DNA of 64,000 nucleotides from CAZYFS01 sp964647465. Its GTDB lineage: Bacteria > Patescibacteriota > Minisyncoccia > Minisyncoccales > UBA1441. The stretch's first letter is position 1; each line of letters opens with the position of its first letter. The stretch is from the NCBI GenBank assembly GCA_964647465.1, contig CAZYFS010000001.1:28690-92689 (forward strand). The letters run 5' to 3'. Both the position numbers and the translations under genes were made by a program. Positions 9,621-18,186 of the stretch are shown one piece after another. Below the pieces are notes generated by a model. It was not told where the DNA came from. It saw nothing but the letters and a program-made list of their open reading frames with translations, and did no database searches.

Positions 9621-10886
9621 TTACGAAATTAAGATTTCTTTAAAATCTTTTTGATGATAAGGGCCGATTAGGGCTAAATTCAGATTTTTGTTTTGAAAAA
9701 TATCACGGGCAACTTGGTCGACTTCTTCTTTCGTAACTTGATCAATTCGTGAACAAAACTCTTGAGGAGTAAGAAAATCCTCCTTTAATAATTCCCGCTG
9801 AGCATAATAATTAATAATTGCCTCAGAAGATTCTAAAGAGAGAAGAAAGGTTCCTTTAATGTATTCTTTCGCCTGAACTATCTCTTTTTCTTTAACCCCT
9901 TCTTTTTTAATTCTACCATACTCTTGTAAAATTAATTTTATTGCCATTGACGCCTTATCATTCCTCACTCCTGCCCGAGTCGCTAAAAATCCGGTATCTG
10001 TATAGGTTTCTGCTCTTGTTTGAACATAATAGGCTAGTCCATTCTTTTCTCGAATTGAATCAAAAAGCCGCGAACTCATATTTCCTCCTAATAAAGTTGC
10101 TAAAAGTTCTTGCGCATAACGCTTTTCATCTTGTTGAGAATATCCTCGTACCCCCAAATAAAGATGACTTTGGTCTGTTTCTTTGAATTGAATCAAGCTT
10201 TTTGGTTCTTCTTGAAATTCTTTGACTTCCGATTTTGCTTCAATCAACCCTTCTCCAATTCCCCGAAAAGCCGTCTCTATTCTTTCTTCTAAATCGCTGA
10301 TTGCCTTAATATCTCCGGCAACTCCAATCACTATATTGGGAGCAAGATAATAGCTATTCAAGTAATCTAGAAATTGATTTCTCTGGAAAGTCTTGATGTT
10401 CTCTTTTGTCCCGATGATATCCCATCCAGCTGGCTGATCGCCATAGAGTAAATTCTCCCAACAATCACCAATATGTTGCATCGGGGCATCGCGATACATA
10501 TTAAGTTCTTCAAGGATTACTCCTCTTTCTCGATTAAGATCAACAGTCCTAATTTGAGAATGTAAAAGAATATCGCTGACCCAATCTAGGGCCAAATCAA
10601 AATGCCTAGCTTGGACTTTAGCAAAATAACCAGTCAATTCTTTTCCCGTAAAAGCATTGTAAACACCTCCAACCTTATCAAGCGTCCCAGCAATTGCTAA
10701 AGAAGTGGGTCTTTTTTTCGTTCCCTTAAACATCATATGTTCTAGGAAATGAGAAATTCCATTTAGTTTTCTTGTTTCGTATTTAGACCCCGCTCCAATA
10801 AGGACCAAAACCGTTACCGCTTTTGTTCCTAATTGAGGAACAGTAATAAGACGAAGGTTGTTGGAAAAAATTTTTCGATTATACAT
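9621..10886 (-). CDS. M16 family zinc metallopeptidase (insulinase-like, YmxG/PqqL type)
   Basis: Single-unit M16 peptidase of about 421 aa. The inverted zinc motif HFLEHMMFKGT (HxxEH) is present near residue 47, with the third ligand region ERGVILEELNMYRD near 124. The C-terminal half has the second M16 fold with GLAYYVQTRAETYTDTG, typical of processing-peptidase relatives. I prefer ATG at 10886 to the TTG two codons earlier. No signal peptide is seen, so it should act in the cytoplasm on peptides or small proteins. It is flanked by glyS (29 bp upstream) and the AI-2E gene (7 bp downstream). Confidence 0.92.
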   Translation of the reverse strand: MYNRKIFSNNLRLITVPQLGTKAVTVLVLIGAGSKYETRKLNGISHFLEHMMFKGTKKRPTSLAIAGTLDKVGGVYNAFTGKELTGYFAKVQARHFDLALDWVSDILLHSQIRTVDLNRERGVILEELNMYRDAPMQHIGDCWENLLYGDQPAGWDIIGTKENIKTFQRNQFLDYLNSYYLAPNIVIGVAGDIKAISDLEERIETAFRGIGEGLIEAKSEVKEFQEEPKSLIQFKETDQSHLYLGVRGYSQQDEKRYAQELLATLLGGNMSSRLFDSIREKNGLAYYVQTRAETYTDTGFLATRAGVRNDKASMAIKLILQEYGRIKKEGVKEKEIVQAKEYIKGTFLLSLESSEAIINYYAQRELLKEDFLTPQEFCSRIDQVTKEEVDQVARDIFQNKNLNLALIGPYHQKDFKEILIS

Positions 10887-10915
10887 AAACAACGGGGATA
10901 TCTTTAAACCAATGA

Positions 10916-12250
10916 TTAATTTTGCTTTTCTACTGAAATGATTTGGAAAATGTTCGTTGAGAGATCGACGATTTTCAAGCGCGATTGTTTCATTGAATCA
11001 CGATCGCGACATGTAACTGTCCCATCTTCTAAACTCTGAAAATCAACTGTAATAGCTAAAGCAGTCCCTATCTCATCCTGCCTACGATAGCGACGCCCAA
11101 TAGAACCTCCTTGGTCATATTGACAACGGAATTGCAAGCGAAGTTTATTGTAAATTTCTTTTGCTTTTTCGACTAGGGCCGGATTATTTTTCGCTAACGG
11201 AAGAATAGCAACCTGAACGGGAGATAGACTTGGTTGAAAATGTAGATAAATTTCTGTTTTTTGTTTAGAATTTTCTCCTCTGCCACCTTCTACTTTCTCG
11301 TAAACATCGCAAAGCAAAGCAAGAAAAGTCCTTTCTACACCAACCGATGTTTCAATAACATAGGGGATGTGATTTGATTGATTCTCGGGATCCTTAAGGG
11401 ATAGTTCTTTTTGGCTCTGGCGAGAGTGATTTGATAAATCAAAATTTCCGCGATCATGAATCCCTTCAATTTCTCGCCATCCAAATGGAAAATGATACTC
11501 AATATCGACTGCTCGACGAGCATAATGAGCCAACTCATCCTTGCCTGTTTCTTTAAAACGCAAGTTCTCTGCTTTAATCCCTAAATCGATGAACCATTGC
11601 ATTCTTTGTTCTTTCCAGTAGTCAAACCATTTTTTTGTCTCTCCTTCCGAACAGAACCATTCCATTTCCATTTGCTCAAATTCTCGTGTTCGATAGATAA
11701 AATTCTTTGGATTAATTTCGTTGCGAAAAGCTTTCCCAATTTGGATTATACCGAAAGGAACATCTAAGCGCATCGTGTTTACTACGTTCAGAAAATTAAT
11801 AAATATTCCTTGGCAAGTTTCTGGTCGCAAATAAGCAGGGGATTGTTTGTCTTCTGCTGGACCAATAAAAGTCTTCATCATTAAATTAAACTCCCTTGGG
11901 TCAGTTAGCTCTCCTTCGCATTCCGGACAACGACCGTCAATCATTTCCTCTTCCTTAAAGCGATGATGGCACTTTTTGCATTCTACTAAACGATCAGCAA
12001 AGCCACTTCCCAAATGACCAGAGGCTTCCCATACCTTGGGATTCAAAACGATAGAAGTATCAATTTCGGCGATCGACAATTTTTTCTTTGTCATATCTTG
12101 GCGCCAAGCTTCTTTAAGATTGCGCTTTAAAATAACGCCGAGCGGGCCATAATCATAGCTTGCTCCAAATCCTCCGTAAATTTCTGAAGAAGGAAAAACA
12201 AAGCCCCGTCGTTTACTTAGGGAAATAATTTCTTGGATTATATCTGTCAT
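10916..12250 (-). CDS. glyS: Glycyl-tRNA synthetase (single-chain alpha2 type)
   Basis: Class II synthetase of the homodimeric type, not the alpha/beta tetramer, 444 aa. It starts MTDIIQEIISLSKRRGFVFPSSEIYGG, with the class-specific GASYDYGPLG. A zinc-ribbon-like CKKCHHRF...CPECEG lies at about 91-115. Motif 2 is GKAFRNEINPKNFIYRTREFEQMEMEWF (given here in parts around residues 191-218), and the anticodon-binding domain starts near 335 (LSPVQVAILPLAKNN). The motif 3 region includes TSVGVERTFLALL. It is charging tRNA-Gly and lies between a putative surface protein and an M16 peptidase gene. Confidence 0.95.
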   Translation of the reverse strand: MTDIIQEIISLSKRRGFVFPSSEIYGGFGASYDYGPLGVILKRNLKEAWRQDMTKKKLSIAEIDTSIVLNPKVWEASGHLGSGFADRLVECKKCHHRFKEEEMIDGRCPECEGELTDPREFNLMMKTFIGPAEDKQSPAYLRPETCQGIFINFLNVVNTMRLDVPFGIIQIGKAFRNEINPKNFIYRTREFEQMEMEWFCSEGETKKWFDYWKEQRMQWFIDLGIKAENLRFKETGKDELAHYARRAVDIEYHFPFGWREIEGIHDRGNFDLSNHSRQSQKELSLKDPENQSNHIPYVIETSVGVERTFLALLCDVYEKVEGGRGENSKQKTEIYLHFQPSLSPVQVAILPLAKNNPALVEKAKEIYNKLRLQFRCQYDQGGSIGRRYRRQDEIGTALAITVDFQSLEDGTVTCRDRDSMKQSRLKIVDLSTNIFQIISVEKQN

Positions 12251-12259
12251 AAAGATAGA

Positions 12260-13912
12260 TTATTCTTCTTTTGATAGTTGAAAAAATTCACTCGGGGAAG
12301 CCGTACTCACCCTCTCAACGGCTGAAGCAGTGCCACTAATAACCTTTTCTGTCCATTGATCTTTTCCTCTTACTTCCGATTCGCTTATGAATGAATTATC
12401 CACATCCTCTTCTTCTTCGGGCGTAAAGGAAACCTGAAAAACAATTAATGCTTTCTGCTCGGGATCTAATGTTCCCGCCTCCCAATTAAGCCGATTTCCT
12501 ACGACATTATAAGTTAATTTATTCTTCTCTTCTTTGGGAAAAATTTCTCCAGTTAATTCAGCTCCTTCTGGTAAAGATGCTCCGACCCAAATATCTTTTA
12601 CTTGATTGTAGTTATTTTCTATCTGCCAAAGAACCCCATAGGTTGTCTTTTCTCCTAAGGAAAAAGGAATTGGCCCGCTATTCTGGAAAAATTCTCCTTC
12701 TTGATAAACTTTCTGCGTTAACTGTAATTGAGAATTAATCTTTGTCGAAAATACCTTTCTTACTTGCCCAATTTCAATGGCGCTATCGACAACGGGATTT
12801 TGACTGCTAATTGGCCAACTTTCTTTTAGATCAACCCAGAATTCCACCATCCCTTCTTCCTCTGCATCAAGAAACTTTAATTCTGGAACTGTCTTCCAAT
12901 CCCAAAGAATTGTGTTGTCTCCTGGATAATAATTCCCACTAGAAGACTTTAGGGTTATTAAATCAAATTGATCTCCTTCGAGTCGAATGGTTAAGAACTG
13001 TTTCTCGATTGGAATTTCGCTAACATTACGAAAAAAGACCTGATAGTGAAGAAGATCCTCTGGGTTAGCTACGTAATTTAGAGAATTGTTAATCTGTTGA
13101 GAAATATAGATAGGGGAATAAGCAATCTCCACCCTTTGACTGACGTCTTTCAAGATAATAAACTTATCCTCAATCCATATTCCGAATTGAGCCTGTAAGA
13201 ACATTTCTGTTTCATTTTCCTGATTAGATTTTCCTATCATTTTAATCCGCCCTCCGTTACGTCCAATCAGAGTAGGAATTGACCATTCTCCTTTCTCCAT
13301 TCCTTGTGGCTCACTTTCTAACACTTCTAATCCCTCTGTTCGATTTAATTTAATTCCTAGATTCGAAATGGCTTGGTCAAGATAGGAAGAATAATCGAGA
13401 GAAAACTGAAATTCTTGAGATGGGCCAACTGATTTTGGTAAACTGAATTCAAAAGTAAAAGGAACTGACTGAATAGAGGTCGCTAATTCTGTCTCTGAGG
13501 TGTAATGAGCCTTTAATCCCTTAAGCCTATAATTCACTTCGGCCTTAGCGACAACTATTTCTTCTTTTTGACCAAAAAGCTTCCCTCTGAAACGAAAAAT
13601 CTTTTCCTGCCCTGGATAAATATCTTCTGCCAGTTCTTGACGATAAATTAAAACGGCTGGTTCGATAGCCTGGGCCTGGGAAGGAAAACGAAAAATTAAC
13701 TCCGGATAGACAAGAGTAGTTGCTCCTTCGTTGCGACACTTCAACACGTATTCTACTTCTTGGCCAGCCTGAATTGATTCTGGCCCCAAAAGCTGAAGAA
13801 CCAAATCTCCTTTAGAAGAGGCGTTCCTTTGATAGAACCAAGCTGCTACTCCAGCTGTCGCAACAAAGAGAACAAGAACTATTATTAAAAAAACTTTTTT
13901 AACTTGAGACAT
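12260..13912 (-). CDS. Membrane-anchored extracellular protein with repeated Ig-like/DUF11-like domains
   Basis: 550 aa with a short basic start and one hydrophobic helix (VFLIIVLVLFVATAGVAAWF, residues 7-26), then a long hydrophilic beta-rich exterior. Several stretches recall DUF11/CARDB-type domains of bacterial surface proteins: VEYVLKCRNEGATTLVYPEL (about 48-67), LLHYQVFFRNVSEIPIEKQF (about 286-305) and GVLWQIENNYNQVKDIWVGA (about 429-448). This points to a chain of four or five Ig-like modules standing off the cell membrane. No sortase motif or enzyme signature is visible, so the role (adhesion, envelope structure) is inference. It is co-oriented with recO and glyS. Confidence 0.7.
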   Translation of the reverse strand: MSQVKKVFLIIVLVLFVATAGVAAWFYQRNASSKGDLVLQLLGPESIQAGQEVEYVLKCRNEGATTLVYPELIFRFPSQAQAIEPAVLIYRQELAEDIYPGQEKIFRFRGKLFGQKEEIVVAKAEVNYRLKGLKAHYTSETELATSIQSVPFTFEFSLPKSVGPSQEFQFSLDYSSYLDQAISNLGIKLNRTEGLEVLESEPQGMEKGEWSIPTLIGRNGGRIKMIGKSNQENETEMFLQAQFGIWIEDKFIILKDVSQRVEIAYSPIYISQQINNSLNYVANPEDLLHYQVFFRNVSEIPIEKQFLTIRLEGDQFDLITLKSSSGNYYPGDNTILWDWKTVPELKFLDAEEEGMVEFWVDLKESWPISSQNPVVDSAIEIGQVRKVFSTKINSQLQLTQKVYQEGEFFQNSGPIPFSLGEKTTYGVLWQIENNYNQVKDIWVGASLPEGAELTGEIFPKEEKNKLTYNVVGNRLNWEAGTLDPEQKALIVFQVSFTPEEEEDVDNSFISESEVRGKDQWTEKVISGTASAVERVSTASPSEFFQLSKEE

Positions 13913-13947
13913 AAAAACGTAAGTAAAATAATTTAATTGCCTTTTTA

Positions 13948-14679
13948 TTATACCGCAAAAGACCTTTGTCTTAAACTAAAAAAGTCTAAGTGCTTTTGAG
14001 ATATTTTAGTAAGATTTTCTTGATTTTTTTGACTAATTTTCAATTTTCGAAATATTTCTTTTTCTCCTCCCAAAATAAGACGTAAGATTTTAATCGTTTC
14101 TAAATCAATTCTTTCTCCTGCAATATCTCTCTTATTCTGGAAACATTCCGGGCAAACTAAGCCAATCTGAGGAACCATATAATAAAAGGAAGCCAAGGAA
14201 GATTGACAATAAACACATCGATCAAGAGGCGGATGATCTCCCAGTTGCTTTAATAAACTCCAGAGAAAAAAATGATAAAAACGTTGATTTTGATTTTTGG
14301 CTCTAGCTAGTTGAGAAAGACTCTCTCTAATCAAAACAAAAATCGATTCATCTATAAATTCTAAAGGAAGGAGGAGGTCTAAAGATGTTACTATTTTCTG
14401 GGCTGTTTGAAGTTTTTGCCAGTCCCGAGAGAAAGAAGAAAAGTTATCTTTGGCCTTGGTCGTCGTCAAAATGTAATTTCTTTTCCCTTTAATGAAACTA
14501 ATTTCTGTCCAATAAAACAATTCTATTCCTGCTCGTAATTTTGAAAGTATTTTTCTTTCTCCTTTTGCCAAAAGCTCTATTTTCCCATATTTATCTGTAA
14601 AAACAGTAAATAGGCGATCTGCCTCTCTTCTGTCTCTTCGATTAAGAACAATAGCTTCCGCTTGATATTCTTCAAGCAT
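13948..14679 (-). CDS. recO: DNA repair protein RecO
   Basis: RecO loads RecA onto SSB-coated DNA with RecR and helps strand annealing. The protein starts MLEEYQAEAIVLNRRDRREADRLFTVFTDKYGKIELLAKG, the typical N-terminal OB-fold of the family (about 1-80). A helical domain follows, with a CxxC...CxxC zinc finger: CVYCQSS near 178 and CPECFQNK near 199. The 243-aa length is normal. Its start codon is separated by two bases from the ileS stop side of the neighbouring gene, so ileS and recO are likely co-transcribed. Confidence 0.93.
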   Translation of the reverse strand: MLEEYQAEAIVLNRRDRREADRLFTVFTDKYGKIELLAKGERKILSKLRAGIELFYWTEISFIKGKRNYILTTTKAKDNFSSFSRDWQKLQTAQKIVTSLDLLLPLEFIDESIFVLIRESLSQLARAKNQNQRFYHFFLWSLLKQLGDHPPLDRCVYCQSSLASFYYMVPQIGLVCPECFQNKRDIAGERIDLETIKILRLILGGEKEIFRKLKISQKNQENLTKISQKHLDFFSLRQRSFAV

Positions 14680-14681
14680 CG

Positions 14682-17600
14682 TTAGTTTTGATTAATGCCC
14701 AACCAGATTTCTTTCGAATTAATCTTTAGGTTTTTTTGAGCCAAAAGCTTTCCCTTGGCTTGAGACTTGCTAACAATCATTTCCGCTCGATTCTCTTCTA
14801 GAATTAAATCTCGAGAATCATCAATTAGTTTTTCTATTTCTGGGGTTCCTTGAATATAAAGAGTAATCCGGTGTGAGGCCTTCAGCCCTCCATCTTTTCT
14901 TAGCATTTGCACGGCGTGAATAATTTCCCTCAAAGATCCTTCCTTCCTTAACTGAATAGAAATTTTCTTTTTTAATCCAATTTGAATATTATTGTCTTCT
15001 CCTGTTTCCCAATCGTCATCCTCCGTTAATTTGGCAAAAACTATCTGCTTAATATTTAATTCTTCTTTTAGTAAAGCGACTGCTTCTTTGCTTAGTTTCT
15101 TTTCTTCTAAATTGCCTATCCTTAATTCCGACAAAGGTTGCCGAATTTTAATTCCCGCTTGCGCTCTCAGTTTGAGTCCTAGGCTAGCTATTTGCATAAT
15201 CATTTTCATTTCTTCTTCTATCGATTCGTTGATTAGAGATAGATTTGCCTTTGGATAATCGGTAAGATGAACAGAAACAGGAAAAGAGTCTTTGGTTTTT
15301 TTTATTAAGCTACTATAGATACTCTCGCCCAAAAAAGGAAGAAAGGGAGCTATCATCTGACTTAGCTTAAACAAAACACTTCCTAAAACTTGCGAGACTT
15401 CTTCTCTTTCCGAAGGAAAAGAACTCTGGAATCTATTTCGCGAACGACGAATATACCAATTCGATAAATCGTCGATGAAAGAAATAAATAATCTCGTTGC
15501 CCTTCCTACTTGATATTGTTCCATTTCCTCTGTCACCTGCTTGTTGATTTTGTTAAGACGAGAAAGAATCCAGCGATCTAAAATGTTTTTAGGCGATTGA
15601 ACCGAAGAAATAAAATCTCCCTCTGGATAAGTTTCGTAATAAGAAAAACAGTGCCAAAGAGTTAGGATGCTTTTTCGGAAGATTTCTTTAATTCCTTCTT
15701 CAGAAACAGAGAAATTGTTTCCCATTGGAGAATTCGTTAATAGGAAAAATCTTAGAGTATCTGCTCCGTACTTTTCTAAGACTAGATTAGGATCAACATA
15801 ATTCTTTAAATGCTTAGAAAGTTTTTGCCCTCCTTCGCCAACAATCAATCCATTGACGATGACATTCCGAAAAGCAGGGAGATTTTCCCCGAAACCAATA
15901 TCTTTCAAGGTTAAAGCTGTTGATAAAACATTCAAGGTATAAAACCAACCTCTTGTTTGATCGATTGCTTCAGCAACAAAATCAGCCGGGAACATGCTCT
16001 CTGTCAGGGCTTTATTCTTAAACGGATAATGATCTTGAGCATAGGGCATAGATCCCGACTCAAACCAACAATCAAAAACATCTGTAATCCTTGTCATTAC
16101 TTCTCCTTGAGGAGAATAAAATTTAATTTCATCGATATAAGGACGATGAAAATCAAGCACTCCTTCGGAATTATAAGGAAATAAATTGAATTTCCATGAT
16201 CGTAATTCCGCTGTTTTTAAATCTTGTTCCGGTGGCATTTCGCTTATTTCCTCTTGGGTCAATCCTTGACTCGCTGCTTCTAATGAATTAAAAACTCCTC
16301 TGTGACTAATAATTAGAATATTTTTCTTTTTATATTGTTGATCAATTTTCTTGAGAAAATCAAAAGCTCTTTTCTTAACTTGATTTCCTGTTTCTCCTCC
16401 ATTCGGCGAACGTGTTAATTTCTCTAGCTCAGAATTATAAAAAGCATAGTATTTTTCGAGAGATTCTTCCTCAAAAACTCCATGTTTAATTTCGCTTATT
16501 TCCGAAAAAAGACCTAAATGGAGATTAAGTGCTTTGCTAATTATTTCCGCAGTTTCTTTAGCTCGCAAAACATCTGACGCAATAATTATATCTATTTTCT
16601 TCTGCTTAAGAACCGGAATTAAATCTTCTATCTGCTTTCTTCCTTCGTTAGTGAGAGGATGTTTATCTTTCGCCGAAGAAACTAAATGCTTAACATTGCT
16701 TTCAGCTTGCCCATGACGAAGCAGCCAATAATGATTCGTTGTAAAAAGTTGTTTACGCAAATCTTCTCGGGATCCAATTACTTCTATCTCTTTTTGGGTC
16801 TCAGAAAACCAAACAGGAAGAGGTGCTCCCCAATACCGACTACGAGAAATTGACCAATCTTTTGCTCCAGCCAACCATTTCCCGAAACGCCCATCTTTTA
16901 GATGAGAAGGAACCCAGTTAATTTTTTGATTATTGGCTACTAATTGTTTCCTGAATTTCTCCACGGCGATATACCAACTATCTATAGGGTAATAGATTAA
17001 ACGGGTATCACAACGCCAACAGAAAGGATAGCTATGAGAAATTGTTTCCTTTTTCCATAACAGTCCTTTTTTTTGCAAATCCTCGACCATCTTTTCGCTT
17101 GCTGCCCAAACAGACTCTCCTTCTCCGGGAAGAGATAATCCATCTTTTATTTTTCCTCCAGCATCAACCGTTATTTTTGTAGACAAACCTTCTTTTTGAC
17201 CAAGGATCATATCGTCTTCCCCGAAAGCCGGAGCAATATGAACTAAGCCAGTTCCTTCCTCCATTGTCACCCATTCTGCTCCAACAATCCGATAATCATC
17301 TTTGCGCAAAGGAGCAATTTCATAAAGAGGCTTATATTTCTGCCCTAATAATTTTTCGCCTTTGAACTGTTCAATTATCTCGTATTCTTGATCGACGAGA
17401 AGTTCTTTTCTTGTTAAAGCAAGAATATAGCAATCCTTCCTTATCTTAACCTTAATATAGTCTTCCTCGGGATTAACGGCGACCCCAGTATTTGCTGGAA
17501 TAGTCCAAGGGGTAGTAGTCCAAACCAAAAGATAGGTTGAGGGATCTTTTTCAAGAGACACTTTGAAATAGATTGTCTCGTCCGCCTGATCTTGATAGGC

Positions 17601-18176
17601 TCCTGGCTGATTTAATTCAAAATTAGAAAGGGGCGTTCCGCAATGAGGACAATAGGGGGTGACTCGATAATCTTTATAGATAAGGTCTTGTTTATAAAGT
17701 TGCTTAAAAACCCACCAAACTGATTCAGTATAATCACTAGTTAAAGTTGCATAATGATTTTCATATTCTCCCCATCTTCCTATGCGTCGAAGAATTTTTT
17801 CAAAAGTAGCAAGATGACGAAAAACTAATTTCCGACAAGTTTCATTAAACTTTCCTATTCCTATTTTTTCAATATCCGTCTTGTCTTTAATTTTTAGTTC
17901 TGCTTCGGCTAAATTTTCAACTGGGAGGCCATGACAATCCCAACCAAAACGACGAGGAGCATAAAATCCTTTCATTGTCCAAAATCGTAGAACAGCATCC
18001 TTGATTGTAGAAGGAAGGAGATGACCATAATGAGGTTCACCTGTCGCAAAAGGAGGGCCATCATAAAAACTAAAATGAGGGCTCTTTTTTCTTTGCTCTA
18101 AGCTTTGTTCAAAAATTTTATTCTCTTTCCAGAATTTTAGAACTGATTTTTCTTTTTTTGAAAAATTAATATCCAT
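14682..18176 (-). CDS. ileS: Isoleucyl-tRNA synthetase with inserted histidine-phosphatase domain
   Basis: Class I synthetase; I choose ATG at 18176 (MDINFSKKEKSVLKFWKEN), 10 bp after the argS stop, over an in-frame ATG at 18209 inside argS (residue numbers here count from 18209). HIGH is HYGH (60-63), the editing region includes LVWTTTPWTIPANTG, and KMSKS is replaced by KLSKH (796-800). Between ISRSRYWGAPLPVWF and DFHRPYIDEIKFY, where IleRS normally has a short linker, about 175 extra residues (491-665) form a histidine phosphatase: LLRHGQAESN (497-506), SDVLRAKETAEII (545-557), EISEIKHGVFEEES and ISHRGVF (634-640). All catalytic positions (two His, two Arg, acidic residue) appear present. 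Total length is 1164 aa. Confidence 0.95.
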   Translation of the reverse strand: MDINFSKKEKSVLKFWKENKIFEQSLEQRKKSPHFSFYDGPPFATGEPHYGHLLPSTIKDAVLRFWTMKGFYAPRRFGWDCHGLPVENLAEAELKIKDKTDIEKIGIGKFNETCRKLVFRHLATFEKILRRIGRWGEYENHYATLTSDYTESVWWVFKQLYKQDLIYKDYRVTPYCPHCGTPLSNFELNQPGAYQDQADETIYFKVSLEKDPSTYLLVWTTTPWTIPANTGVAVNPEEDYIKVKIRKDCYILALTRKELLVDQEYEIIEQFKGEKLLGQKYKPLYEIAPLRKDDYRIVGAEWVTMEEGTGLVHIAPAFGEDDMILGQKEGLSTKITVDAGGKIKDGLSLPGEGESVWAASEKMVEDLQKKGLLWKKETISHSYPFCWRCDTRLIYYPIDSWYIAVEKFRKQLVANNQKINWVPSHLKDGRFGKWLAGAKDWSISRSRYWGAPLPVWFSETQKEIEVIGSREDLRKQLFTTNHYWLLRHGQAESNVKHLVSSAKDKHPLTNEGRKQIEDLIPVLKQKKIDIIIASDVLRAKETAEIISKALNLHLGLFSEISEIKHGVFEEESLEKYYAFYNSELEKLTRSPNGGETGNQVKKRAFDFLKKIDQQYKKKNILIISHRGVFNSLEAASQGLTQEEISEMPPEQDLKTAELRSWKFNLFPYNSEGVLDFHRPYIDEIKFYSPQGEVMTRITDVFDCWFESGSMPYAQDHYPFKNKALTESMFPADFVAEAIDQTRGWFYTLNVLSTALTLKDIGFGENLPAFRNVIVNGLIVGEGGQKLSKHLKNYVDPNLVLEKYGADTLRFFLLTNSPMGNNFSVSEEGIKEIFRKSILTLWHCFSYYETYPEGDFISSVQSPKNILDRWILSRLNKINKQVTEEMEQYQVGRATRLFISFIDDLSNWYIRRSRNRFQSSFPSEREEVSQVLGSVLFKLSQMIAPFLPFLGESIYSSLIKKTKDSFPVSVHLTDYPKANLSLINESIEEEMKMIMQIASLGLKLRAQAGIKIRQPLSELRIGNLEEKKLSKEAVALLKEELNIKQIVFAKLTEDDDWETGEDNNIQIGLKKKISIQLRKEGSLREIIHAVQMLRKDGGLKASHRITLYIQGTPEIEKLIDDSRDLILEENRAEMIVSKSQAKGKLLAQKNLKINSKEIWLGINQN

Positions 18177-18186
18177 AATTTTGAAA

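Noticed and set aside
13545..13739. Short minus-strand frame inside the surface-protein gene, and similar short frames on both strands across the window
   Set aside because: They lie inside well-supported genes in another frame, have no family resemblance, and show compositional patterns of shadow frames.
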